Assembly: GCF_004135365.1 (NCBI RefSeq)
Contig: NZ_CP035492.1
Span: 4,138,501-4,202,500, forward strand
Origin: Paenibacillus protaetiae
Lineage (GTDB): Bacteria > Bacillota > Bacilli > Paenibacillales > Paenibacillaceae
Reading direction: 5' to 3'
Length of the DNA: 64,000 nucleotides
Shown here in pieces: positions 16,587-25,252 of this stretch (the stretch's first letter is position 1; each line of letters begins with the position of its first letter). Under the pieces are notes generated by a model, which saw only the letters and a program-made list of their open reading frames with translations, was not told the DNA's origin and did no database searches. The position numbers and the translations under genes were made by a program.

Positions 16587-17774
16587 TCACCCAGTTCGCG
16601 AAAAATGGGTGTTTGACCGGTAGGTGCGGTTTTTCCGGTAAAACGGAAGGATGGAGACGGCTACCATAAGCACGAGAAAAGCAATGTAGTAAGGGGAAAG
16701 CTGATCGCGCAGCTGGCCGGCCAGCACCGGACCCAGGAATGCGCCGATGGAATACGCAATGGAAAGAATCGAGAAGGTGCGGCCGTAACGTTTGCCGCCG
16801 CTTTGCTCGATCAGCAGCGTCGGAATGGCGGGAAGGACGATGCCCTTCGCCATGCCGAGCAGCAGCAGCATCACGGCCAGCGGCAGCGGCACGCCGGCTG
16901 CAATGCCGTAGTACAGGATGGCAAGGAGCAGAGCTCCCCATAATGTCCGCATAAACGGCGAAAGCCGGTTCAGGAACAACATGCTTAGCGTAATGAGCGC
17001 GCCAAGGCTGACTACGGAAAAAAGCAGCCCGGTTGTCAGGATAGAATCTTTGCCCGTCCCCATCAGCGGCAGCTCAAACGATAATATCCCTTGCGCGCAG
17101 CTGGTTGCAATCGGCAGCGCATAGACCAGCCACGGAATGCCGCCTTCCGGCTGATTCGCCGCGGCCGGCGCCGGCTTCAGCGCCTCCGGACCAGCGCCTT
17201 TACCGGCAGCGGGCGCCTCCGGCAATGCCGGAATGTCCCGAATAAAAAACAGCGCGCATATCGAGGTGCCGATTAATATCCAGCCTAAGGCGTAAAAGGC
17301 GGTGGAGAAACCGATTTGTGCGACAAGCAATGCGCCAGCGGCCGGCGAAATGACGGAAGCGAGCGTGTGGACAAGCCCGTTGCCGGCCATCAGCTTGCCT
17401 TGTTTGGCAAGATCGCTGGTCATGCGCGCCAGCAGCGCAAGGCAGGCAGGCGATAAGAAGGCGAGCACAAAGCCGCTGAAAGAGCGCAGCACAAGCAGCT
17501 GCCATGGATTGCTTACATGAGCCTGGAACAGCAAAATGATTCCGGCAAACATTAAGCTAAGCACGATAAAGATACGGCTGCCAAACCGGTCGACGCTGTA
17601 TCCTGCAGCAATGTTGCCGGGGAGATGGGTGATGGAGTACATGCCCATCATCAGCCCGATAAAGGATGGGGCGGCACCTAACGAAATCGCAAACGGCGTT
17701 AAAATCGGGTATTGGGCGTGCAGATCAAAAAAGGCGACAAACAAAAACAGATAAAGCCAGATGGCTGCTTTCAC
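16587..17774 (-). CDS. MFS transporter
   Basis: This 395-residue protein has about twelve membrane helices. An MFS signature lies in the first cytoplasmic loop (GYSVDRFGSRIFIVL), and the mirrored sequence GGKRYGRTFSILSIAYSIGAFLGPVLAG is in the second half. A hydrophilic Ala/Pro-rich loop (about residues 185-210) separates the halves. Probable proton-coupled efflux or uptake of a small molecule; the substrate cannot be told. It stands alone, divergent from the next operon. Confidence 0.9.
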   Translation of the reverse strand: MKAAIWLYLFLFVAFFDLHAQYPILTPFAISLGAAPSFIGLMMGMYSITHLPGNIAAGYSVDRFGSRIFIVLSLMFAGIILLFQAHVSNPWQLLVLRSFSGFVLAFLSPACLALLARMTSDLAKQGKLMAGNGLVHTLASVISPAAGALLVAQIGFSTAFYALGWILIGTSICALFFIRDIPALPEAPAAGKGAGPEALKPAPAAANQPEGGIPWLVYALPIATSCAQGILSFELPLMGTGKDSILTTGLLFSVVSLGALITLSMLFLNRLSPFMRTLWGALLLAILYYGIAAGVPLPLAVMLLLLGMAKGIVLPAIPTLLIEQSGGKRYGRTFSILSIAYSIGAFLGPVLAGQLRDQLSPYYIAFLVLMVAVSILPFYRKNRTYRSNTHFSRTG

Positions 17775-17881
17775 AGCTCGTTCCCCTCGCGTTTGACTTG
17801 GCGCTTTGCTGCCGTATAAACTACTTGTACGTCAAAGCTGGACGGGTTATGACTCGTTTGTCCATCGGGGGCCGGCAAGCG

Positions 17882-17911
17882 TTTACGGGCGCCCTTTTGG
17901 TCGGGTATAAT
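17882..17911 (+). promoter_or_regulatory. Probable promoter of the 17.96-21.77 kb genes
   Basis: TTTACG (17882-17887), 18 bases, TATAAT (17906-17911). A second TATAAT at 17938-17943 lies too close to the ribosome site to be useful. Confidence 0.45.
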
Positions 17912-17958
17912 ATTTTGTAATACAACCTGCGGTACGTTATAATGGGAGGGATTGCGCT

Positions 17959-18417
17959 TTGGATTTTTTGAACTTTGCCAACTACGACTGGGATACATGG
18001 ACGCAGTTTTTTAAGGAGCACTGGCTAGTGCTTGTTATTGCGCTTGTTGTGCTGCTGCTGATTATCCGGATTGTGAAGACGTTCGTAAAATGGGCGATTG
18101 TGGCCGTTATCGTGATCGGCGTCGTCGTATACAGCGGCTACAGCATGGATGATCTGAAGGCGCTAGGCTCCAAAGTAGCGGACAATGTGAAGCAGGAAGC
18201 GGTAAACGCGATGGTCGGCGAACTGAACGACGCTGCTTACACCGTGAATGATGACGGGACGTTTACGGTCAAGACGGATCATCTTCAATTGACCGGAACG
18301 CCGGGGAATAACGAAGTATCCGTTTCGTATCGGGGAACGCCGCTTGGCAAATGGCAAATTGACAACACGATCCAGACGCTTATCGACCATGCTAAGCAAA
18401 ACGCATCGCGATCCTGA
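17959..18417 (+). CDS. Membrane protein of unknown function with a small outside domain
   Basis: This 152-residue protein starts at TTG, eight bases after GGGAGGG. It has two closely spaced hydrophobic helices (residues about 20-60), then a charged region with a helix (ALGSKVADNVKQEAVNAMVGEL) and a beta-rich tail (DGTFTVKTDHLQLTGTPGNNEVSVSYRG). It precedes the transglutaminase and penicillin-binding protein genes on the same strand, so a role in envelope biology is plausible but unproven. Confidence 0.75.
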   Translation: MDFLNFANYDWDTWTQFFKEHWLVLVIALVVLLLIIRIVKTFVKWAIVAVIVIGVVVYSGYSMDDLKALGSKVADNVKQEAVNAMVGELNDAAYTVNDDGTFTVKTDHLQLTGTPGNNEVSVSYRGTPLGKWQIDNTIQTLIDHAKQNASRS

Positions 18418-18494
18418 CGGCAATTGCCCGTTAAAGATCACGTATATGCTTATGTTTAAATGAGAATGGTTTTACCACTTAAGGAGGCATCATG

Positions 18495-19640
18495 ATGGAC
18501 GGTTTATTGGCGATTCGCAATTTCGAGCCGGTATCCGCGGTCGTGCTCCTTCTTCTGATTGGCTCGCTTGTGCAAGGCATTGGAAGGGGCGCGTCGGGTT
18601 CTGCGAGGCGTCTTTTTCTTTTTGTTTGGGAAGCAGCCGTGATCCTCGTATGCCTCGCGGCCTCCGGCCGAATCGCCGGACTGGTGTCGCCGGCAGCGGC
18701 GGATTGGCTTTCGCGGAATGTAGCGGTACCTGAACGCGAGCTTGGCTGGATCGAGCAGCTGTGGTACACCTTATGGACAAGCGTAAGGGATTTCCCGCTG
18801 CTGCGGTACGGCGTTATTTTTCTGATCAGCTATTTGCTGCTCCGTCTCATGGCTTCACTGCTGGAGCCGTATGCCGTTTCCCTGATGGGCAAACTTATCG
18901 GCGGCCGCAAGAGGCCGGCGGCGGAGAAGCTGCCCGGCCAGCAGGCTGCGAGCAGGGCGGTCGGGGCTGTGATTGGCGCAATTCATGGCGCGGGCCGCTC
19001 CTTTGTTTTTATGGCGCTGCTGTTTGTGTATGTATCGCTGCTGCCGGGCTGGCCGCTTGCGGGCCAGATCGGGCAATCGCCGCTTTACAAGCAAACGGCC
19101 GATCTGCTTGAGCCTGTTGCAGGCAAAGCGCTTGCAGGCAAAGGGCCGGTGCTGGCGGAAGCGGTACAGGCGGAATTTAAAAACATATTGGAGCGTAAGT
19201 ATGAAATCGTCGATTATAATATTCCTTCGGATATCGGCGAAGCAGCCAAGCAAATTACGAAATCGTCGGCTACGGATGAAGAGAAGGCGCGTGCGTTGTA
19301 CCGCTGGGTAGGGACGCGCATATCGTACGATTGGGACAAAGCCGACAACTATGTTGAAAATGGCGTCTGGAAAGAGCAAACGCCGGAGGAGACGTTTGCT
19401 GCCCGCAAAGGCGTATGCATCGATTATGCACGCCTGTATGCGATGATGGCGCGTTCCGTCGGGCTTGAAGTCCGCGTAGTAACCGGCATGGGAGCAGACG
19501 GACGCGGCGGATTCGGGCCGCATGCCTGGAATGAAGTGAAGCTTAACGGGCGCTGGGTGCCGCTTGATGCGACATGGGCGTCTTCGGGAGACTGGTTTGA
19601 CGCTCCTCATTTTGAACAGACCCACATCAGGGATGTATAA
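18495..19640 (+). CDS. Membrane-anchored transglutaminase-like protein
   Basis: The second of two adjacent ATGs is favoured: AAGGAGG stands seven bases before it. The 381-residue protein has about four hydrophobic segments in its first 190 residues (CvpA-like layout). A soluble transglutaminase-core domain follows with the catalytic triad C308 (KGVCIDYARLYAMMAR), H343 (GPHAWNEV) and D358 (PLDATW). Such domains act as cysteine proteases, amidases or cross-linkers. It lies 41 nt before a class B penicillin-binding protein gene, which hints at a wall-related job. Confidence 0.9.
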   Translation: MDGLLAIRNFEPVSAVVLLLLIGSLVQGIGRGASGSARRLFLFVWEAAVILVCLAASGRIAGLVSPAAADWLSRNVAVPERELGWIEQLWYTLWTSVRDFPLLRYGVIFLISYLLLRLMASLLEPYAVSLMGKLIGGRKRPAAEKLPGQQAASRAVGAVIGAIHGAGRSFVFMALLFVYVSLLPGWPLAGQIGQSPLYKQTADLLEPVAGKALAGKGPVLAEAVQAEFKNILERKYEIVDYNIPSDIGEAAKQITKSSATDEEKARALYRWVGTRISYDWDKADNYVENGVWKEQTPEETFAARKGVCIDYARLYAMMARSVGLEVRVVTGMGADGRGGFGPHAWNEVKLNGRWVPLDATWASSGDWFDAPHFEQTHIRDV

Positions 19641-19681
19641 TAATAAACACAGTTAATTTTACCGGATGCGAGGTGATAGCG

Positions 19682-21769
19682 TTGTCTGACGATCCGCAAA
19701 AAAGGGAGATCGTGAACCGGCGCAATTTTTCTTTTCGATTGAACTTATTTTTCTTTGCTGTTTTTGCTTTGTTTAGCGTGCTGATTGTTCGTCTTGCGAT
19801 ATTGCAGTTCGTAGAGGGGCCGACCTTAAGCGCGGCAGGCAATGAAAAAAGCACGCGCAGCGTCAAAATCGCGCCGATCCGCGGCAATATTTATGATTCC
19901 ACCGGCACGGCGATCGCTTATTCAACCTCTACGCAATCGTTATATTTTACTATTTCTCCCGAGTTTAAAAAGGCGGATTCGCAAAAAATTGCGCAAAGCC
20001 TGGCAGATGTATTTAACAAATACGGCGATGCAAGCAAAGCGATGACGGTAGACGATATTATCCGCCAAATGGACCTTGATTTCCGCATTAATACGATATC
20101 CGTGCCGCGCCGCATCAAATCCGGCCTGACCAATGCGGAAGTCGCTTATTTTATGGAGCACCGTTCGGAATTCCCGGGAATCGACATTGTCGAGGAAAGC
20201 GTCCGGAACTATAACAAGGATACGATCGCGGTCCAGCTCGTCGGTTATTTGAAGAAGTTCAAAGGCGTCCGCGAGTCGATGGAGACGTATAAAAACATAG
20301 CGAAAGAGGAAGACCCTGCGCTGCAGTATTTGGATGAAGAAGACGTAGGCGTCGACGGCCTGGAGCTGATGTACCAAAAGGAGCTTCGCGGCAAAAACGG
20401 TCTGAAGACGTATCCGGTTAACAACTCCGGCGAAATTATCGGTCCGGTGCAAGTAACGAACCCTGAGAAGGGTGACGATCTTTATTTGACCATCAATAAA
20501 AATGTGCAGCTCACTACGGAGCAGGCCATTATGGACCAAGTGAAGAAAATAAGCACCTCCTCCAGTCCGGCGGAGCGGGCGGAATATGCCAAAACGGGCT
20601 ATGCCGTTGCGATGGAAGTGGATACCGGCAAAGTGGTCGCCATGGCGAGCATGCCGGACTACGACCCGAATTTGTGGGCGGGCGGAAGAATCAGCAAAGA
20701 CGATTACGAGAACATCATGTGGGTCATGAATAACGGCACAATCCGTCAGGTTTACGCCAAATATGATACACAAAAGGAACAAAACCGGCATCCGTCTTCG
20801 CTGGTGCCGCCAGGCTCGACCATGAAGCCGCTCTCCATTCTGATCGGCTTGAACGAAAAACTGTTTACAACGACTTCGACCTATAATGATACCGGCGCTT
20901 TTTATTTCGGTAAGGAAGGCCATCAGGTTAAGGTCGGCAATGCTTCAGGACACGTATACGGCTTGCTTGATCCGGCCAAGGCGATTGCCAAATCGTCCAA
21001 CCCGTTTATGGCGGCGATGGTCGGCAACCAGCTGTATATGCGCGACGGCAAAAAAGGCATCGACATCTGGGATAATTACATGACCCAGTTTGGCCTCGGC
21101 GTTTCGACGCAAAGCGGGCTTGCGGGCGAGCTGACCGGGATTAAGGAATATTACAATGAATCCCAGTCAGGCAGTGCGCAGTCGGCATTGGTTTATGCGG
21201 CGTTTGGCCAGCAGGGCCGTTATACGACGCTGCAGCTGGCGCAATACGCTGCAATGCTTGCCAACCACGGCAAGCGGATGAAGCCGCAATTCGTCGAGAA
21301 GATTGTTGATTCGGACGGCGAAACGGTGCAAGGCTACTCGCCGGTTGTGCTGAATACGGTAACGTTCCCGGATGCCTATTGGAAAGAAATCGAAACCGGC
21401 ATGTCGCAAGTTAGCGTGCAAGGTTTCGAAGGCGTCAGCTACACGTATGAACGCAAAACCGGCACATCGGAACAGTCCGTTGCCGGACGTTTGGCCGATA
21501 ACGGCGTATTTATCGCTTATGCGCCTGCAGATCATCCGAAGCTGGCTGTAGCGGTTGTTATCCCGGACGGCGGTTTCGGCGGCTGGAGTGCGGCGCCGGT
21601 TGCGCGTAAAATATTTGACGCGTACGATGCAGAGGTCGGCTTGTACGGCACGCCGAAAAAACCGGCGGCCGACACCGGAACCGGTGCCTCCAATACCGCC
21701 GCAGGCAACACCGCTGCAGGCGACACCGCTGACAGCAATGGAACCGGCGCAGGCACTGACGGCCATTAA
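19682..21769 (+). CDS. Class B penicillin-binding protein (PBP2-type transpeptidase)
   Basis: TTG at 19682 follows GAGGTGAT. The 695-residue protein has a short cytoplasmic head, one membrane anchor, a PBP dimerisation domain (starting IAPIRGNIYDSTG) and a transpeptidase domain. Active-site motifs are S379-T-M-K382 (PPGSTMKPLS), S438-S-N440 and K592-T-G594. It cross-links peptidoglycan outside the membrane. Similarity in layout is to PbpA/PbpH/MrdA of rod elongation; spore-specific versions exist too. The C-terminal tail of about 40 residues is Ala/Gly/Thr/Asp-rich and probably disordered. Confidence 0.95.
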   Translation: MSDDPQKREIVNRRNFSFRLNLFFFAVFALFSVLIVRLAILQFVEGPTLSAAGNEKSTRSVKIAPIRGNIYDSTGTAIAYSTSTQSLYFTISPEFKKADSQKIAQSLADVFNKYGDASKAMTVDDIIRQMDLDFRINTISVPRRIKSGLTNAEVAYFMEHRSEFPGIDIVEESVRNYNKDTIAVQLVGYLKKFKGVRESMETYKNIAKEEDPALQYLDEEDVGVDGLELMYQKELRGKNGLKTYPVNNSGEIIGPVQVTNPEKGDDLYLTINKNVQLTTEQAIMDQVKKISTSSSPAERAEYAKTGYAVAMEVDTGKVVAMASMPDYDPNLWAGGRISKDDYENIMWVMNNGTIRQVYAKYDTQKEQNRHPSSLVPPGSTMKPLSILIGLNEKLFTTTSTYNDTGAFYFGKEGHQVKVGNASGHVYGLLDPAKAIAKSSNPFMAAMVGNQLYMRDGKKGIDIWDNYMTQFGLGVSTQSGLAGELTGIKEYYNESQSGSAQSALVYAAFGQQGRYTTLQLAQYAAMLANHGKRMKPQFVEKIVDSDGETVQGYSPVVLNTVTFPDAYWKEIETGMSQVSVQGFEGVSYTYERKTGTSEQSVAGRLADNGVFIAYAPADHPKLAVAVVIPDGGFGGWSAAPVARKIFDAYDAEVGLYGTPKKPAADTGTGASNTAAGNTAAGDTADSNGTGAGTDGH

Positions 21770-21826
21770 AATCATCATCGGGTCCGGACTATCGAACCTG
21801 CCCCGATTGCTTGCAGCTTTTCAAAC

Positions 21827-21867
21827 CGCCTGCTGGAGCCAGCGATGCTCCGGCAGGCGTTTTTTTG
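21827..21867 (+). terminator. Terminator after the penicillin-binding protein gene
   Basis: CGCCTGCTGGAG pairs with CTCCGGCAGGCG (one G-T pair), followed by seven T. Confidence 0.9.
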
Positions 21868-22069
21868 TGCCAAGCGGGAACCGTGCGGTCCGCTTGCAGG
21901 TCGGCTTCCCGCCCGCAGAGCGCCAAACCGCTTGCAGGCGGCTGAGCAGAAGAAGAGCATCTGAACGCTTGCAGGAAGAAAGTTTCACTAGGGAAACTTT
22001 TTTGCATAGAATAAAAAAATAGGAGTACACTAATCCTTCCCATTCAGCGGAGACAGGAGGATAACCGTA
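21868..22069. other. Repeat-bearing intergenic region ahead of a 31-residue peptide gene
   Basis: CGCTTGCAGG occurs three times at 21891, 21929 and 21966 (steps of 38 and 37 bp). CAAGCGG at 21871 can pair with CCGCTTG at 21890 or 21928, so alternative stems are possible. Further on, AAAGTTTC and GAAACTTT (21980-22001) form a short stem followed by T. A possible promoter is TTTCAC (21983), 18 bases, TAGAAT (22007). Confidence 0.45.
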
Positions 22070-22165
22070 ATGAACAAATGGCGAAATATCCATCCCGCGC
22101 TCAAACGATTGATGATGACCATATTGTTTTTATCGGTGACCGCGCTTATTGTTTCATGCGGCTGA
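22070..22165 (+). CDS. 31-residue hydrophobic peptide ending in a lipobox-like SCG
   Basis: GGAGG stands nine bases before an ATG opening a 31-codon frame: MNKWRNIHPALKR, then a hydrophobic run ending LIVSCG and TGA. It looks like a complete lipoprotein signal sequence whose mature part would be only Cys-Gly, or a small membrane peptide with a basic cytoplasmic head. The HAD phosphatase gene begins 92 nt later on the same strand. I do not recognise the family; a degenerate lipoprotein gene is possible. Confidence 0.45.
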   Translation: MNKWRNIHPALKRLMMTILFLSVTALIVSCG

Positions 22166-22180
22166 CGGCGGATCAACCAT

Positions 22181-22208
22181 TTGGATTACTCGTAAAATGT
22201 GCTAAAAT
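22181..22208 (+). promoter_or_regulatory. Probable promoter of the HAD phosphatase gene
   Basis: TTGGAT (22181-22186), 16 bases, TAAAAT (22203-22208), 50 nt before the start codon. Confidence 0.5.
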
Positions 22209-22257
22209 GGGCAATGAAGAAGAAGCTAGAGACGAGACAGACTTAAGGGAGGTTCGG

Positions 22258-23010
22258 ATGGGAGACTACAAGCTGGTTGCGCTTGATATGGACGGAACGC
22301 TGCTGAATGAACGAAGCGAAATTAGCGCCGAGAACGCTGAATGGATCCATAAAGCATTGGATGCAGGCGTGGTCGTCAGCTTTTCGACGGGCAGAGGTTT
22401 TCAAAGCGCTTTGGTGTATGCTGAGCAATTGGGTCTTGAAACGCCGATGATAACCGTTAACGGCGGCGAGCTTTGGGCTAAACCTCATGTGCTTCACCGC
22501 CGTACTTTGCTTGACGCACAGCTGGTCAGAAGGCTGCATGAGCTGGCATTGGAGCATGAAGAGCCATGGTTCTGGGCGTATTCGACAGCCGGGATCTACA
22601 ACAAGGAGAAATGGATTGATCCGGCGGAAAGCTATGATGCGTATCACTGGCTGAAGTTCGGCTACTATACGGAAAATGACGTTATTCGCGAGCGTATTTA
22701 TGAAGAAGTGTCCGCCTGGGGCGCTTTTGAAATTACGAATTCGTCGCCGGCCAATTTGGAGCTGAATCCGGTTGGCGTTTCGAAAGCTTCGGCGCTGCGC
22801 GAGCTTTGCGGGCTGCTGGGCATCAGCATGTCGCAGGTTGTAGCCGTCGGAGACAGCTTGAATGATATTGCCGCCATCCGGGAAGCGGGACTTGGCGTTG
22901 CCATGGGCAACGCACAGGAAGCGGTGAAAGAAGCGGCGGATATTGTTACGTTGACGAATAATGAGCACGGGGTGGCGCATGTGATCCGCAATTACGTGCT
23001 GAAAGGTTGA
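22258..23010 (+). CDS. Cof-type HAD-superfamily phosphatase
   Basis: The ATG at 22258 follows AAGGGAGG. The 250-residue protein opens with HAD motif 1, ALDMDGTLL, with nucleophile D10 and D12. The Cof-type cap domain (IIB) lies in the middle, and motifs 3/4 are KASALRELC and GDSLNDIAAI. Members dephosphorylate sugar phosphates, flavin or pyridoxal phosphates in the cytoplasm. The exact substrate is not predictable. The DUF456 gene follows six bases after its stop. Confidence 0.93.
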   Translation: MGDYKLVALDMDGTLLNERSEISAENAEWIHKALDAGVVVSFSTGRGFQSALVYAEQLGLETPMITVNGGELWAKPHVLHRRTLLDAQLVRRLHELALEHEEPWFWAYSTAGIYNKEKWIDPAESYDAYHWLKFGYYTENDVIRERIYEEVSAWGAFEITNSSPANLELNPVGVSKASALRELCGLLGISMSQVVAVGDSLNDIAAIREAGLGVAMGNAQEAVKEAADIVTLTNNEHGVAHVIRNYVLKG

Positions 23011-23016
23011 TCGTCC

Positions 23017-23505
23017 ATGTGGGTTGAAGTATTAGGCTGGATTATCGTCATCGTATTGTTTGCAGTAGGTATGGCGGGTACAATCTATCCGATTCTTCCG
23101 GGCGCTGTGGCGATTTATGCGGCATTTTTTGTGTATGGCTTTATGATTTCGTTTTCGCCGTTTGGCTGGGTATTCTGGACGCTGCAGACGCTTATAGTAG
23201 CGCTGCTGTTTATAGCCGATCATGCGGTCAATGCATGGGGCGTGAAACGGTTTGGAGGCTCCAAGGCTTCCATTGTCGGAAGCACAATCGGTCTTATTAT
23301 CGGCCCGTTTGTCATTCCGGCTTTTGGCCTTATTATCGGTCCTTTTGCCGGGGCGGTGCTTGGCGAATTGTACGCGAGATCCAGCTTGGAACAATCGCTG
23401 AAGGTGGGCTTCGGCTCGCTGGTCGGCCTTTTTACTAGCGTTGTGGCCAAAATTGTACTGCAGCTGCTTATGATTGTTTTGTTCATTATTTGGCTGCTCG
23501 TTTAA
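23017..23505 (+). CDS. DUF456 family membrane protein (YqgC-like)
   Basis: This 162-residue protein is almost wholly hydrophobic, with about four to five helices. It has the family's repeated Gly-rich motif pair GSTIGLIIGPFVIPAFGLIIGPFAGAV given by two LIIGPF copies, and an early GTIYPILPG. DUF456 proteins are of unknown function; the glycine-zipper-like repeats suggest tight helix packing. It probably forms an operon with the HAD phosphatase gene. Confidence 0.88.
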   Translation: MWVEVLGWIIVIVLFAVGMAGTIYPILPGAVAIYAAFFVYGFMISFSPFGWVFWTLQTLIVALLFIADHAVNAWGVKRFGGSKASIVGSTIGLIIGPFVIPAFGLIIGPFAGAVLGELYARSSLEQSLKVGFGSLVGLFTSVVAKIVLQLLMIVLFIIWLLV

Positions 23506-23596
23506 CGGCGGGCATAGAAAAACCCGTTCGGATACATACGCATTAATAAGCGGGCTGGCGGGCACAAAATAAAGACAGATTGAAGGACTTCCATTT

Positions 23597-25252
23597 ATGT
23601 TAAAGAAAGATTCTTTGTTAAAAGGCACCGTCATTTTGGCGATGGCTGCGCTAGTCGCGAGAGTGCTTGGCGTATTCCAGCGCGTGCCGCTCGATTATAT
23701 TATGAAGGATGCGGGCGATGCTTATTTTGGCGTCGCCAACACGGTTTATTTAACTTTGCTTGTTATTGCCACAGGGGGAATCCCAAGCGCAATCAGCAAA
23801 ATGGTATCCGAGCGTTATGCGCTGCAGCGCCCGGAAGAAGCCCAGCAAATTTATAAGGCGGCGCTTCTGTTCGGTATTGTAACCGGTCTTATTATTACGG
23901 CGCTTCTTTATGTATTTGCGCCTTATTATGCGATTCATATCGTAAAAACACCTGGTGCGGAGACGTCGATCCGGGCGATTGCGCCTGCGCTGCTGCTGTT
24001 TCCGGTCATCGCGATGATGCGCGGCTACTTCCAGGGGCGGCAAATGATGGCGGCCGGCGGCATCTCGCAAATTGTCGAGCAGATTATGCGGGTAGTGGTC
24101 GGCGTCGCCATTGCATTCCTCTTTTTCTCATGGGGATGGGGGGACCGCTGGACGGCTGCTGCGGCCACTTTCGGCAGCGTATTCGGCAGCATCGGCGCGT
24201 TTATCGTCATGTTGTGGTTCGCCCGCAAGCTGAAACGCCAGGACAAAGCAGCTGCGGCTGAGGCAGGCGAAGCGGCGATTCAGGCGAAGCCGGCGGCTCC
24301 GGTATTGAAGCTGAGCGCTATTTACCGGGAAATATTCAAGATGTCGATTCCCGTCGTAGTGACGGGTATGACGGTTCAGCTCATTTATTTGTTCGACTCT
24401 TCGTTTCTCGTCCGTCTGACGGAATCGTTCTACAGCTACAGCACGGCGGTGGATGTGCTCGGCCAGTTTAACTTCAAAGCCCAGTCGATTGCTGGCATTC
24501 CGCCGATTCTTGCGATTGCGCTCAGCCAGTCGATTATTCCGGTCATCTCCGCCGCATATTCCGTCCGGAATATGCGCGAGGTACAGCGGCAATCGTCGCT
24601 TGTCATGCGTATCGTAGTGTTTACCGGCGTACCGGCTGCGCTCGCGCTTACCGTAACGGCTTATTCGGTGACAGGCTTATTGTTTTCCGGCACGGACGGC
24701 AGCGGCATCGTGGCTGTATTGACGGCAGGAACAATATTTCAAATAACAATGATGACCAGCAACTCTATTTTGTTCGGTCTTGGCAGGCCTTCTGCACCAA
24801 TGAAGCATACGCTGATCGGCATCGCCCTTAAAATAGTGCTGAGCATTGCGCTTGCGCCGCTGATGGGCATTTACGGTTTAATTGTATCTTCAACCATTTG
24901 TTTTATTATGATTACTTGGATGAATCTGGAGCATATTCGCCGGATCACGAAGCTGAATGTGCTTGGCGGCCGCTGGCCGGCCTATATGGCGGCGATTGTG
25001 GTTTCCGCCGGAGCTGGCTACGGCGTTGACGCTGGTTTGCGGGCTTTGCTTGCCGGACTGCCGGACAAGCTGGCATTCCTTATTGCTGCGGCTTTTGCCG
25101 GCGGCATGATGGTGATTTTATATATCGGGCTGCTGGCGGTTCTTCGTGTCGTTACGCCGGAAGATGCCCGGTCGTTCCCGGGTCCGCTGCGCAAAGTGTT
25201 TGTCCGTTTGACCCGAAACCAGAACGAGAACCAATCCGGAGGTACAGCATGA
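23597..25252 (+). CDS. MOP-superfamily flippase, SpoVB/MurJ-like polysaccharide transporter
   Basis: This 551-residue protein has about fourteen membrane helices. The N-terminus (LLKGTVILAMAALVARVLGVFQRVPL) and GIPSAISKMVSERYA are typical of the SpoVB/YtgP/YkvU group. These proteins flip lipid-linked wall or polysaccharide precursors across the membrane; some are sporulation-specific, others (YtgP/MurJ) handle lipid II. Which paralogue this is cannot be told from the window. Its stop overlaps the start of the acetyltransferase gene (ATGA), so the two are translationally coupled. Confidence 0.92.
   Translation: MLKKDSLLKGTVILAMAALVARVLGVFQRVPLDYIMKDAGDAYFGVANTVYLTLLVIATGGIPSAISKMVSERYALQRPEEAQQIYKAALLFGIVTGLIITALLYVFAPYYAIHIVKTPGAETSIRAIAPALLLFPVIAMMRGYFQGRQMMAAGGISQIVEQIMRVVVGVAIAFLFFSWGWGDRWTAAAATFGSVFGSIGAFIVMLWFARKLKRQDKAAAAEAGEAAIQAKPAAPVLKLSAIYREIFKMSIPVVVTGMTVQLIYLFDSSFLVRLTESFYSYSTAVDVLGQFNFKAQSIAGIPPILAIALSQSIIPVISAAYSVRNMREVQRQSSLVMRIVVFTGVPAALALTVTAYSVTGLLFSGTDGSGIVAVLTAGTIFQITMMTSNSILFGLGRPSAPMKHTLIGIALKIVLSIALAPLMGIYGLIVSSTICFIMITWMNLEHIRRITKLNVLGGRWPAYMAAIVVSAGAGYGVDAGLRALLAGLPDKLAFLIAAAFAGGMMVILYIGLLAVLRVVTPEDARSFPGPLRKVFVRLTRNQNENQSGGTA

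Noticed and set aside
19940-20923. Minus-strand open frame of 327 codons opposite the penicillin-binding protein gene
   Set aside because: Antisense shadow of a well-supported gene; composition is unlike a real protein and no start signal is present.
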